Source of the DNA: Stenotrophomonas maltophilia
GTDB lineage: Bacteria; Pseudomonadota; Gammaproteobacteria; Xanthomonadales; Xanthomonadaceae
Assembly: GCF_002138415.1 (NCBI RefSeq)
Contig: NZ_CP015612.1
Coordinates: 4,070,001 to 4,134,000, forward strand
Reading direction: 5' to 3'
DNA length: 64,000 nt
A model generated the notes under the pieces. That model was not told the origin of the DNA, did no database searches, and saw only the letters and a list, made by a program, of their open reading frames with translations. Position 1 is the stretch's first letter. Every line of letters begins with the position of its first letter. Made by a program: the position numbers and the translations under genes. Below, piece by piece: positions 46,806 through 55,675 of the stretch.

Positions 46806-48170
46806 TCAGGACAGCGCGGACTGGCCGATGCGCAGGCTGCTGCGGCGCAGGCGCCAGCCCATCAGGATGGCGGCAGCGGTCAGGCCGACGATCAGGCCGA
46901 TCCACATGCCCTGCGGCCCCATGCCCAGCCCCAGGCCGAGCCCGGCGCCGAGCGGCATGCCCAGGCCCCAGTACGCGAACATGGCGATGAACATCGGCAC
47001 GCGGGTGTCCTTCAGGCCGCGCAACGCGCCCGCCGACAGCACCTGGATGCCATCCGGGAACTGGAAGGTGGCTGCGTACAGCAGCAGGGTCGAGGCCAGG
47101 CCGGCCACTGCCAGGTCGTTGGTGTAGACACCGACGATGGCGTCATGGCCGAACAGCAGCACCGCCGCCGACAGGGTCTGCGTGCCCATGATGATCGCGT
47201 AGCCGGCCCAGGCCGCACGCCGTACGCCGAAGCCATCGCCACGGCCGACCGCATGGCCGACGCGCACGGTGGTGGCCTCGGCCACGCCCATCGGGATCAT
47301 GAAGCACAGTTGGGCGACGTTGATCGCGATCTGGTGCGCGGCCGCTTCATTGGCACCGAGGCGGCCGATCAGCAGCGCGGTGACGATGAACAGGCCGCCT
47401 TCCATCAGCACGGTGATACCGATCGGCAGGCCGGTGCGCAGCAGATCCCAGATCGCCGACCAGCGCGGCCCTTCGAAGTGCGAGAACAGCTGCAGGTGGG
47501 CGAAACGCTTGGTGAACCACAGGTAGGTGGCGAACGCGATCGCCTGCAGCCACATCATCACCGCCGAGGCGATGCCCAGACCCTCGGCACCCATTTCCGG
47601 GAAGCCCAGCTTGCCGTTGGCCAGCACATAGCCCATCGGCGCCAGCACCAGCAGGCCGCCGAAGCCGAGCAGCATGGTCGGCAGCGTCCAGTGCATGCCC
47701 TCGCTCAGATAGCGCATGCAGAAGTACAGGGTCAGCGCAGGTCCGCCCCAGCGCACCGCGTGCAGGAACGCGGTGGCCCCCGGCACGATGTCCGGTGCGA
47801 TGCCGAACGCAGGCAGCAGCGGCGGCACCACGGTGAGGAAGGTGAACATGATCAGGCCCAGGCCCAGCGCCAGCCACAGTGCCTGGCGGAACAGCGGGCC
47901 GATCTCGCGCTCGCGGCCAGCACCATGCAGCTGCGACACCGAGGCGGTGAGCGAGATCAGGGTGCCGATCGGGATCAGCATCGGCAGCCACAGCAGGGCG
48001 GTGCCGATGGTCACCGCGGCCAGGGTCGCCGTGGCGTGGTGGCCGGCAATGACGTTGTCGACGAAGGAGATCAGACCGGTGGACACATGCCCGAGCACAA
48101 GCGGCAGGGCGAGCAGACCGGTAGCGCCGACTTCCTTGCTGAAGCGCGGCGTGGAGGTTGCAGTAGACAT
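46806..48170 (-). CDS. MATE-family multidrug efflux pump (NorM-like)
   Basis: 454 residues, 12 helices in two six-helix halves. LALPLVLGHVSTGLISFVDN and GIPLGITVLMEG-like lines (here GLPIGITVLMEGGLFIV), AAHQIAINVAQLCFMIPMGV and GALRGLKDTRVPMF are standard NorM marks. Na+- or H+-coupled export of cationic drugs is family knowledge. Single gene. Confidence 0.92.
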   Translation of the reverse strand: MSTATSTPRFSKEVGATGLLALPLVLGHVSTGLISFVDNVIAGHHATATLAAVTIGTALLWLPMLIPIGTLISLTASVSQLHGAGREREIGPLFRQALWLALGLGLIMFTFLTVVPPLLPAFGIAPDIVPGATAFLHAVRWGGPALTLYFCMRYLSEGMHWTLPTMLLGFGGLLVLAPMGYVLANGKLGFPEMGAEGLGIASAVMMWLQAIAFATYLWFTKRFAHLQLFSHFEGPRWSAIWDLLRTGLPIGITVLMEGGLFIVTALLIGRLGANEAAAHQIAINVAQLCFMIPMGVAEATTVRVGHAVGRGDGFGVRRAAWAGYAIIMGTQTLSAAVLLFGHDAIVGVYTNDLAVAGLASTLLLYAATFQFPDGIQVLSAGALRGLKDTRVPMFIAMFAYWGLGMPLGAGLGLGLGMGPQGMWIGLIVGLTAAAILMGWRLRRSSLRIGQSALS

Positions 48171-48328
48171 AAGGTGCTTGACGCGAACTACGGTTGCGCG
48201 CGAAGGGCACAGGCACCGGGTTGCGGGCCGCCATCTTACGCGTGCAGCGCGCGCATTCCCATGACATGGCGTGAATGCTGGGTTTCAGCAGGCCCCGGCA
48301 TCACGCGTTGCGATCACGTTACGAACAG

Positions 48329-48405
48329 AAAAAGGGGACGGAGGGGATTAAGTCGCATTCGGCACAGTCGGGCTTGAAACGACTTAACCCCCTCCGTCCC
48401 CTTTT
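48329..48405. repeat. Long imperfect palindrome before the DUF3106 gene
   Basis: AAAAAGGGGACGGAGGGG plus TTAAGTCG at left faces CGACTTAA plus CCCCTCCGTCCCCTTTT at right, with about 24 bp between them. The stem is over 24 bp with one unpaired C. The right arm nearly touches the stop of the minus-strand DUF3106 gene and could also act as its terminator. Confidence 0.8.
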
Positions 48406-48988
48406 ACTGACCCGCCTGGCGCTTGAGCCAGGTGTCGCGCTCGGCGGCCGGCACCGCGAGGAACGCGCTGCGTACCGTGTCGCGTTCCTGCGGTGGTGTG
48501 CGCTGCGCGACCAGGGTCAGCTGGGCCAGCTGCGCCGGGCTGAGCTGGCGCAGCACGGCCAGCGCGGCCTCGCGCTGCTCCGGCGGCACGAAGCCGAACA
48601 GGCCGTGCAGCTTGGGGAATTCCAGGCCCAGTTGCGGGCCCAGCCGCCAGCCTTCGCGGAATGCCTGGTCCTGCGCCTGGAACTGCTGGCGCAGGCGTTG
48701 CTGCTGGTCGGCCGGCAGCGCATTGAAGCGCGTAGCGGCCTGGCGGATCCGCTCGCGTTCGCCCTCCGGCAACGCCCGCCATGCGGCGTAGTCGGCGCGG
48801 CGCTGGCGCTGCTGCTGGGCGTCGAGCTGGGTGAATGCAGCCGGCGTCGTGCTTGTGGTGGCCGGGCCCGGAGCCGTCGACGAACTGCCCGGCACTGGCG
48901 GCGGCAGCGGCACGTTCAAGGTCTGCGGCGCGGCGGACAGCGACAACGGCAGGGCCAGCAGCAGGCTGGCGAACAGGGTCTTATTCAT
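48404..48988 (-). CDS. DUF3106-family exported protein
   Basis: 194 residues. Signal peptide NKTLFASLLLALPLSLSAA, a Pro/Thr linker, then a helical charged domain (YAAWRALPEGERERIRQAA; LPADQQQRLRQQF), typical of DUF3106. It overlaps the 3' end of the preceding gene by 8 bp, so the two are translated together. Probably periplasmic. Function unknown; the family is often placed next to sigma-factor or anti-sigma genes. Confidence 0.82.
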   Translation of the reverse strand: MNKTLFASLLLALPLSLSAAPQTLNVPLPPPVPGSSSTAPGPATTSTTPAAFTQLDAQQQRQRRADYAAWRALPEGERERIRQAATRFNALPADQQQRLRQQFQAQDQAFREGWRLGPQLGLEFPKLHGLFGFVPPEQREAALAVLRQLSPAQLAQLTLVAQRTPPQERDTVRSAFLAVPAAERDTWLKRQAGQ

Positions 48989-49985
48989 CGGCAGCAGCGG
49001 TTTCCAGCGTGGCGCTTGCCGGCTCGGGCCGGCTCGGCTTGGATTGCGATTCGTCCACCGGCAGTGGGCCACCGGCCGCCGTCCACGCATACAGATCGGC
49101 ATCGGCCACCAGCGGATAGTCGCGGTCGGCCAGCATCGTGGCGTCGTCCGTAGCCTGCGCAGGGGTCGCGTCCGGCGTGGCGTTGACCTTGCTTGGCGGC
49201 AGTGCTTCCACCGTGACCGGCCCCGCTTCGCCGACCACGCCTTCCGGCAGCGGAGCGTCGCTGCCGAACGAATGCCCCTGCCAATAGCGCCAGCCCAGTG
49301 CGGCGGCCAACAGCACCGCCACCGTCACCAGCAGGATCAGCGGACCGCGCCAGCGTGGCTTGGCATTCGATCGGCGGCGCTTGCCGCTGGCAGCCGCACG
49401 CTCGTCCCGCTGCGGTGCACGCCAGCTGGCGGTCGGGGATTCATTGTTGGCGGCCGGCGCGGCGGGTTGCTGCAGCTGCTGCAGGCGCTTGGCCGGCAGA
49501 TCGCGGATGCGCGCCTGCACCTGTTCGGCCAGTTGACGCCAGGCCGATGCATCGGGCTGGCCGTGCGCATCGCGCGGGCAAGCGTCGGCGAGCAGATGCT
49601 GGTAGCTGGCCTCGTCCTGGTCGAGCACGCGCATGGCGATGCCTTCGTCCAGGCTGCCCCCCACCCGCAGCAACAGCGCCAGGCGCGGCAGCGATCCCAT
49701 CTCGCCAAGCGCAGCCAACGGCGGTCCCCACTGGCCTCCCACCGGCTCACGCAGCGCCTGGCGCTGGGCCAGCAGGGTCCAGAAGCGGGTTGGCCACTGC
49801 GCCATCGGCAGGTCGCTGGCAACCGCCGCAAACGCGCGCATCACCGCCACCAGGGTCTGTTCGGCCCGGGCAGCATCGCCGCACTGCAGTTCAGCCACCA
49901 CCAGGGCGCGGCGTTCAACGCCTCGCAGGAACGCCGACAGCGCGCCGGCCGCGGTCGAGGAAACAGGGGCGGGCACAGCCGTCAT
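48981..49985 (-). CDS. Single-pass membrane protein upstream of the DUF3106 gene
   Basis: 334 residues. The first ~160 are helical with Leu-rich repeats of no clear family (LGEMGSLPRLALLLRVGGSL). Next come a basic stretch (ASGKRRRSNAKPRWRG), one helix (LILLVTVAVLLAAALGWRYW, ~residue 215) and a Pro/acidic periplasmic tail. This resembles anti-sigma or envelope-sensing layouts, but no zinc or anti-sigma motif is visible. Function unknown. Confidence 0.75.
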   Translation of the reverse strand: MTAVPAPVSSTAAGALSAFLRGVERRALVVAELQCGDAARAEQTLVAVMRAFAAVASDLPMAQWPTRFWTLLAQRQALREPVGGQWGPPLAALGEMGSLPRLALLLRVGGSLDEGIAMRVLDQDEASYQHLLADACPRDAHGQPDASAWRQLAEQVQARIRDLPAKRLQQLQQPAAPAANNESPTASWRAPQRDERAAASGKRRRSNAKPRWRGPLILLVTVAVLLAAALGWRYWQGHSFGSDAPLPEGVVGEAGPVTVEALPPSKVNATPDATPAQATDDATMLADRDYPLVADADLYAWTAAGGPLPVDESQSKPSRPEPASATLETAAADE

Positions 49986-50262
49986 CGGTCACTCCAAAGG
50001 TCTGCCGGCATGATAGCGGCAGGCCATCGGCGCCCGGCAGGACTTGCGCCCGCAGGCACTTCGTGCTGCAGGTTGTGCACAGCACCAAGGCCCCGATGCG
50101 GAAAACTGGGGCATCCAGCTGAATTCACTCTGTTTCAGCATTGTTTCACACATAAGTTGTTGATTTTGAATGTTTTTACTATGTGGCGATTTTTTGACCA
50201 ACCCGAGCGTGAGGTCGTCGCCATCGGCCTTCTGCGTTTCCGCTGACCGTTAACGCACAACG

Positions 50263-50285
50263 TTATCCACAGAACATGTGGATAA
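50263..50285. promoter_or_regulatory. Two perfect, inverted DnaA boxes upstream of priA
   Basis: TTATCCACA (50263-50271) and its exact complement TGTGGATAA (50277-50285) lie 5 bp apart. Both match the strong DnaA box. They sit in the 413-bp gap 49986-50398, which holds no gene I can support and has an AT-rich tract at about 50145-50200. DnaA binding is inferred from motif. Confidence 0.55.
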
Positions 50286-50398
50286 GACTGAATCTCCAAT
50301 GGACACCGATATTTAGGTGACATTTATGATTCAACGGGCGTCGCCCGGCCGCTCCCGCTCCTGCCATTCGCGCGCGCATGGGCCGTTACACTGGCCCG

Positions 50399-52576
50399 AT
50401 GCTTTCACCGATTCCGACCCTGCAGGTCGCCCTGCCCGTCCCCCTGCCTCGCCTGTTCGACTACCTGTCGCCGGAGGGCGAGGCCCCCACGGCGGCGGTC
50501 GGCTGCCGTGTGAAGGTGCCGTTCGGCAACCGCGAACTGGTCGGTGTGGTGGTCGGCCACGGCCAGGCCGACGACGGTCAGGGCCTGCGCCAGGCGCTGG
50601 CCTGGTGCGATCCGCAGCCGCTGCTGCAGGGTGAGCTGTGGCAGAGCCTGCAGTGGCTGGCGCGCTACACCCATGCCCCTCTCGGCGAAGTGCTGAGCAC
50701 CGCCCTGCCCGGCCCGCTGCGCCATGGCGAGACCCTGCCCGACACCCATCACTGGGGCTGGCAGCTGACGGTAGAAGGCCATGCCCAGCGCGGGAAGCTG
50801 CGCGCCGGCAGCCGCCCGCGGCAGTTGGCCGAACTGCTGGCCGAAGCCGTGGTGGATGAGGATGTGCTGGGCGAACGCATGCAGGACTGGCGCGCAGCAG
50901 CACGCAGTCTGGCCAAGCGTGATCTGGCCGAGCGCGTGGCGCTGACGGTGGCCCCGCAACATGCGCAGCCACTGCCCGGTCCAACGCTCAACCCGGACCA
51001 GGCCGAGGCGGTGGCCGCAATCAACGCCACCGAAGGCTTCCAGCCTTTCCTGCTGGATGGCGTGACCGGCAGCGGTAAGACCGAGGTCTACCTGCAGGCG
51101 ATCATTCATTGCCTGGCACAGGGCAGGCAGGCATTGGTGCTGGTGCCGGAAATCGGCCTGACCCCACAGACCCTGGCACGCTTCCGCGGCCGCCTCGGCA
51201 TCGCCGTGCATGCGCTGCATTCGGGCTTGAACGACAACGAGCGCGCTCGCGTCTGGGCGGCCGCTTCACGTGGCGAGGCACGGGTCATCGTCGGTACCCG
51301 CTCGGCGGTGTTCACGCCATTGCCGCAGGCCGGCCTGCTGATCGTCGACGAGGAACACGACGGCAGCTACAAGCAGCAGGATGGCATCCGCTATCACGCG
51401 CGCGATTTCGCTCTGGTGCGCGCCAAGGCACTCGGCATCCCGGTGCTGCTGGGCAGCGCCACGCCCTCGCTGGAAACCCTGCATAACGCCTACGCCGGGC
51501 GCTACACGCACCTGCGCCTGAAGCAGCGCGCCGGTGACGCACGGCCGCCACGCGTGCGCATCCTCGATGTGCGCAAGCGGCCGCTGCATGACGGTCTGTC
51601 AGCCGACGTACTGGCCGGCATCGGCGAACACCTGCAGCGTGGCCAGCAGGTGCTGGTGTTCAAGAACCGCCGTGGCTACGCGCCGGTGCTGCTGTGCCAC
51701 GACTGTGGCTGGACTGCACCGTGCAACCGCTGCGATGCACCGATGACCGTGCATGGCGGCGGCCGTCGCCTGCAGTGCCATCACTGCGGCGCGCGGCAAC
51801 CGGCACCGTTGGCCTGCCCGGCCTGCGGCAGCCTGGCGCTGCAGCCGCAGGGTATCGGCACCGAACGCCTGGAAGAGCACCTCACCGCCGCCTTCGCCGA
51901 TTTCCCGGTGGTGCGCATCGACCGCGGCACCACGTCGCGGCGTGACGCGCTGGAACAGCAGCTGGCGAAACTGGGCGACCAGCCCGGCATCCTGGTCGGC
52001 ACGCAGATCCTGGCCAAGGGCCACGACCTGCCCAAGCTGACCCTGGTGGTGGTGGTGGGCATCGACGAAGGTCTGTTCTCCGCCGACTTCCGCGCCAGCG
52101 AGAAACTGGCCCAGCAGCTGATCCAGGTAGCCGGTCGCGCGGGACGTGCACGTGACCCCGGCGAGGTCTGGCTGCAGACCCATCATCCCGGGCACCCGCT
52201 GCTGGAAACCCTGGTCAGCGGTGGCTACCACCCGTTCGCGCAGGCCGAGTTGAACCAGCGCCAGGCGGCCGGATTCCCACCGTTCGCGCATCTGGCACTG
52301 ATGCGGGCCGAGGCACAGCAAGTGGAGCATGCCAACGCGTTCCTGCTGGCGGCGCGGCAACTGCTGGGGGAACAGAATGTGGTCGAGGCCTATGGGCCCA
52401 TGCCGGCGCCGATGCCACGGCGTGCCGGCTACCAGCGCACGCAGCTGCTGCTGTCAGCCACGCAGCGGCCGCCGCTGCATGGGGTGCTTTCGCAATTGGT
52501 GCCGCAGCTGTATGCGCTGCCGGAAGCACGCAAGGTGCGCTGGTCGCTGGATGTGGATCCGACGGATCTGTATTGA
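50399..52576 (+). CDS. priA: Primosomal replication protein PriA (3'-5' helicase)
   Basis: 725 residues. The N-terminal DNA-binding domain is followed by Walker A GVTGSGKTEVYL (~residue 220), the DEEH box in VDEEHDGSYKQQDG (~316), and the zinc region CHDCGWTAPCNRC plus CHHCGARQP and CPACGS (~432-480). FKNRRGYAP and QVAGRAGR are helicase motifs. It restarts stalled replication forks. ATG 50399 is the best start. Two DnaA boxes lie about 115 bp upstream. Confidence 0.97.
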   Translation: MLSPIPTLQVALPVPLPRLFDYLSPEGEAPTAAVGCRVKVPFGNRELVGVVVGHGQADDGQGLRQALAWCDPQPLLQGELWQSLQWLARYTHAPLGEVLSTALPGPLRHGETLPDTHHWGWQLTVEGHAQRGKLRAGSRPRQLAELLAEAVVDEDVLGERMQDWRAAARSLAKRDLAERVALTVAPQHAQPLPGPTLNPDQAEAVAAINATEGFQPFLLDGVTGSGKTEVYLQAIIHCLAQGRQALVLVPEIGLTPQTLARFRGRLGIAVHALHSGLNDNERARVWAAASRGEARVIVGTRSAVFTPLPQAGLLIVDEEHDGSYKQQDGIRYHARDFALVRAKALGIPVLLGSATPSLETLHNAYAGRYTHLRLKQRAGDARPPRVRILDVRKRPLHDGLSADVLAGIGEHLQRGQQVLVFKNRRGYAPVLLCHDCGWTAPCNRCDAPMTVHGGGRRLQCHHCGARQPAPLACPACGSLALQPQGIGTERLEEHLTAAFADFPVVRIDRGTTSRRDALEQQLAKLGDQPGILVGTQILAKGHDLPKLTLVVVVGIDEGLFSADFRASEKLAQQLIQVAGRAGRARDPGEVWLQTHHPGHPLLETLVSGGYHPFAQAELNQRQAAGFPPFAHLALMRAEAQQVEHANAFLLAARQLLGEQNVVEAYGPMPAPMPRRAGYQRTQLLLSATQRPPLHGVLSQLVPQLYALPEARKVRWSLDVDPTDLY

Positions 52577-52660
52577 GGGGTCGGAGCCCACCCGCTGGGT
52601 GGGATCCGACCCCGATGGCTGGGGGTCGGATCCCTTTTCGCAGAAGAGGGCTCTGACCCC
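52577..52660. repeat. GGGGTC...GACCCC palindromic repeat, double unit
   Basis: Two tandem palindromes follow the priA stop directly: GGGGTCGGAGCCCACCC...GATCCGACCCC and GGGGGTCGGATCCC...CTCTGACCCC. It may work as a terminator or transcript-stabiliser for priA and the convergent GST gene. Confidence 0.8.
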
Positions 52661-52672
52661 GAACGCCTTCGC

Positions 52673-53293
52673 TTACGTCAGCGGCGACATCACGCCACGC
52701 TGGTAGGCCGGCCGCTCGCGCAGGCGGGCGTACCAGTCGGCCAGGTGCGGCAGTTCCGGGCGCTGGATCGGCAGTTCGAACCAGGCATAGATCAGCGAGC
52801 CCAGCGGGATGTCACCCATCGCGAATTTCTCGCCGGACAGCCACGGCTGTTTGGCCAGCGTGGCATCGGCCATCGCCAGGTAGTCACCGGCACGCACGAT
52901 GGCGGCATTGATGCGCGCTTCGTCACGGTCGGCAGGGGCGGTGCGCATGATGCCCCAGATCAGGTCAGTGTAGATCGGCGCCATCCGCGAGGTGCTCCAG
53001 TCCATCCACTTCTCGGCCTGGGCACGTTCCATCGGGTCTTCGGCGTACAGCGTGCCCAGCGCATAGCGCGCGCTCAGGTAACGCACGATGGCATTCGACT
53101 CCCACAGCGGCAGGCCGTGGTCTTCGATCACCGGCACCAGGCTGTTGGGATTCATCGCCTGGTACTCCGGCGTCTGCGTGCCGCCATGGCTGCCACCGAC
53201 TTCGATGGATTCATACGGCAGGCCGATCTCCTCGGCGCACCACAGCACCTTGCGGACGTTACTGGAATTGCGGCGGCCCCAGATCTTCAACAT
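52673..53293 (-). CDS. Glutathione S-transferase
   Basis: 206 residues. MLKIWGRRNSSNVRKVLWCA carries the N-terminal Ser candidates used by beta/theta-type GSTs; NPNSLVPVIEDHGLPLWESN is the glutathione pocket with the conserved E-S pair. The helical C domain spans ~90-206. ATG 53293 gives the usual start. Convergent with priA. Confidence 0.9.
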   Translation of the reverse strand: MLKIWGRRNSSNVRKVLWCAEEIGLPYESIEVGGSHGGTQTPEYQAMNPNSLVPVIEDHGLPLWESNAIVRYLSARYALGTLYAEDPMERAQAEKWMDWSTSRMAPIYTDLIWGIMRTAPADRDEARINAAIVRAGDYLAMADATLAKQPWLSGEKFAMGDIPLGSLIYAWFELPIQRPELPHLADWYARLRERPAYQRGVMSPLT

Positions 53294-53388
53294 GCGGGTT
53301 TTTTCCTTGCTGGCAATGCGAGCGGCAACGATACGCCTGATCGGAGTGGGTGTGTGGGTGGCCGATGTGGAATCGGGCACCTGCGCGC

Positions 53389-53412
53389 TGCCGGCCAGCG
53401 GCCGGCACTACC
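53389..53412 (-). repeat. SMAG-type repeat at the NYN-gene stop
   Basis: The minus strand reads GTAGTGCCGGCCGCTGG and then the closing arm. The TAG in the tip (53408-53410) is the stop codon of the NYN-domain gene. Confidence 0.8.
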
Positions 53413-54187
53413 TGTTCTTTTTCGGCAACGCGCGTACGTAGGAGGACTTGCCGTCCTTCTTCAGCTCGAACAGGCCGATCGCCGCCAGCAGGTCACTGAG
53501 CTTGCCGTAACCGTAGTTGCGCGGATCGAACGAAGCCTGGTTGCCGATCTGGCTGCCAACCGGCCCCAGATGCGACCAGCCATCCTCGCCCTCGGCCGAG
53601 GACACCGCGCGGCGCAGCATCTTCACCAGCCGGGTGTCACTGCGCATTTCCGCACCGCTCTTGCGTGGCCGGGCATCGTCGTTGGCCACGGGCTCGTTCG
53701 ATGCCTGTTCGCTGGAGGCCTGTTCGGCATCCGGCACGCTGGCATGGGTCTGGCCCAGCGCCTCCAGGTAGGTGAACTTCGAGCACGCGTTGACGAACGG
53801 CTCCGGGGTTTTCTTCTCGCCGAAGCCATAGACCTTCACGCCGTCGGTCAGCAGGCGCATCACCATGGGGGTGAAATCGGCATCGCTGGACACGATGGCG
53901 AAGCCATCGAGGTTGCGCGCGTACAGCAGGTCCATGGCGTCGATCACCATCGCCATGTCTGAAGCATTCTTGCCCTTGCTGTAGGCGAACTGCTGGATCG
54001 GGCGGATCGCGTACTCGTGCAGCACCGCTTCCCAGCCCTTCAACCGCGGGCTCTTCCAGTTGCCGTAAGCACGGCGAACGTTGGCCACGCCGTAGCGCGC
54101 GACTTCGGCCAGGACCTCGTCGATCTTCGATGCCGGCGCGTTGTCGGCGTCGATCAACAGGGCGATGCGCTTTTCCGGTTCGCTCAT
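53408..54187 (-). CDS. NYN (PIN-like) nuclease-domain protein with OST-HTH/LOTUS tail
   Basis: 259 residues. The N-terminal NYN domain has ALLIDADNAPAS with the metal-binding Asp residues, KGKNASDMAMVIDAMDLLY, and FAIVSSDADFTPMVMRL, all four acidic positions being intact. After a polar linker (~150-180), residues ~185-259 (LVKMLRRAVSSAEGEDGWSH; RNYGYGKLSDLLAAI) form an OST-HTH domain, an RNA-binding fold. The LabA/YaiI-type family suggests RNA cleavage; the target is unknown. Confidence 0.88.
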   Translation of the reverse strand: MSEPEKRIALLIDADNAPASKIDEVLAEVARYGVANVRRAYGNWKSPRLKGWEAVLHEYAIRPIQQFAYSKGKNASDMAMVIDAMDLLYARNLDGFAIVSSDADFTPMVMRLLTDGVKVYGFGEKKTPEPFVNACSKFTYLEALGQTHASVPDAEQASSEQASNEPVANDDARPRKSGAEMRSDTRLVKMLRRAVSSAEGEDGWSHLGPVGSQIGNQASFDPRNYGYGKLSDLLAAIGLFELKKDGKSSYVRALPKKNR

Positions 54188-54309
54188 GGGCTCCTCACGG
54201 GCCGTTGCCTGAACCCGAGTATCGCCGATCCACGCGGGCGCTGACGTGACAGGGGGCCATCATGCGAAGATGCCAAGCGCTTCCCCCATGCCCCCACTGG
54301 AGTGAGTCG

Positions 54310-55590
54310 ATGAGTCGCGAGCGCGTTCCCCACCTGGTTGTTGTCGGCGGCGGTTTTGCCGGTCTCTGGGCCACCCGGGCCCTGGCCCGCGAACGCATAC
54401 GCATCACCCTGGTCGACCGCCGCAATCATCACCTGTTCCAGCCGCTGCTGTACCAGGTGGCCACCGCCGGCCTGTCCGCGCCGGATATCGCCGCACCGCT
54501 GCGCCACATCCTTGGCCACCAGCGCAATGTGGAAGTGCGCCTTGGCGAAGTGGTCACCATCGACAAGCAGGCCCGGCAGATCCGCATGGCCGATGGCAGC
54601 ACGCTGTACTACGACAGCCTGCTGCTGGCTACCGGCGCCACCCACGCCTACTTCGGCAACGACCAGTGGGCCGATGATGCCCCCGGGCTGAAGACGCTGG
54701 ACGATGCCATTGCGTTGCGCCGCAAGCTGCTGCTGGCGTTCGAGCGTGCCGAAGCCGAACCGGATCCGGCGAAGAAGGCGGCGTGGCTGAGCTTCGCCGT
54801 GGTCGGCGGCGGCCCCACCGGTGTTGAACTGGCCGGTACCTTGGCCGAAATCGCGCGGCATACGCTGCGCAACGAGTTCCGCCACATCGACCCGGCCAGC
54901 GCCAAGGTGCGGCTGGTCGAGGCCGGCCCACGCGTGTTGTCTTCGTTCCCGGAAGTGCTTTCGCTGAAGGCGCGCCGGCAGCTGGAAAAACTGGGCGTGG
55001 AAGTGCTGACCGGTACCCCGGTGAGCGACATCGACAGCCAGGGCTTCAAGCTCGGTGAGCAGTTCGTGCCGGCACGCACGGTGGTCTGGGCCGCCGGTGT
55101 GGCCGCTTCACCGCTGGCGCGCACGCTGGACGTGCCGCTGGACCGCGCCGGCCGCGTGCAGGTGCAACCCGATCTCACCCTGCCCGGCCACCCGGAACTG
55201 TTCGTGGCCGGTGACCTGGCCGCGCTGAACCAGGCCAACGGCAAGCCGGTGCCCGGCGTGGCGCCTGCCGCCAAGCAGATGGGCAAGTACGTGGCCGAGG
55301 TGATCCGCGCGCGCCTGCATGGCAAGGCCGCACCGGGGCCGTTCAAGTACGCCGACTTCGGCAACCTGGCCACCATCGGCCGCATGGCCGCGATCGTGCA
55401 CCTGGGCCGGCTGCAGCTTTCCGGCGTGCTGGCCTGGTGGTTCTGGCTGGCCGCGCACGTGTTCTTCCTGATCGGCTTCCGCAACCGCATCGTGGTGCTG
55501 CTGAACTGGGCCGTGGCGTACTGGAGCTACCAGCGCAGCGCGCGCATCATCTTTGGAGATGATCAGGAAGACCGGCGGCCGAGGCGGTAA
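54310..55590 (+). CDS. ndh: Type II NADH:quinone dehydrogenase
   Basis: 426 residues. FAD site VVVGGGFAGLWATRALA, NAD site VVGGGPTGVELAGTLAE, quinone/FAD line TVVWAAGVAASPLA and VAGDLAALNQANGKPVPG with APAAKQMGKYVAE. The C terminus has the membrane-binding helices (WWFWLAAHVFFLIGFRNRI). It transfers electrons from NADH to quinone without pumping protons. ATG 54310 matches the family. Confidence 0.94.
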   Translation: MSRERVPHLVVVGGGFAGLWATRALARERIRITLVDRRNHHLFQPLLYQVATAGLSAPDIAAPLRHILGHQRNVEVRLGEVVTIDKQARQIRMADGSTLYYDSLLLATGATHAYFGNDQWADDAPGLKTLDDAIALRRKLLLAFERAEAEPDPAKKAAWLSFAVVGGGPTGVELAGTLAEIARHTLRNEFRHIDPASAKVRLVEAGPRVLSSFPEVLSLKARRQLEKLGVEVLTGTPVSDIDSQGFKLGEQFVPARTVVWAAGVAASPLARTLDVPLDRAGRVQVQPDLTLPGHPELFVAGDLAALNQANGKPVPGVAPAAKQMGKYVAEVIRARLHGKAAPGPFKYADFGNLATIGRMAAIVHLGRLQLSGVLAWWFWLAAHVFFLIGFRNRIVVLLNWAVAYWSYQRSARIIFGDDQEDRRPRR

Positions 55591-55604
55591 GACCGCACGC
55601 AACA

Positions 55605-55643
55605 GGGGTCGTATCCCTTTCCGCAGGAAAGGGCTCTGACCCC
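55605..55643. repeat. GGGGTC...GACCCC palindromic repeat, single unit
   Basis: GGGGTCGTATCCCTTTC, loop and AAAGGGCTCTGACCCC, just after the ndh stop. Same family as the units at 44674 and 52577. Confidence 0.8.
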
Positions 55644-55652
55644 CTCAACACC

Positions 55653-55675
55653 ATCCACGCATGGCGTGGATCTAC
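55653..55675 (-). repeat. SMAG-type repeat (ATCCACGC variant) at a gene stop
   Basis: On the minus strand GTAG is followed by ATCCACGCC, ATG and the closing arm. The TAG is the stop codon of the gene at 55672-56127. Confidence 0.75.

Noticed and set aside
50140..50300. Chromosomal replication origin
   Set aside because: Only two DnaA boxes, and no dnaA, dnaN, rpmH or gidA nearby; priA is the neighbour.
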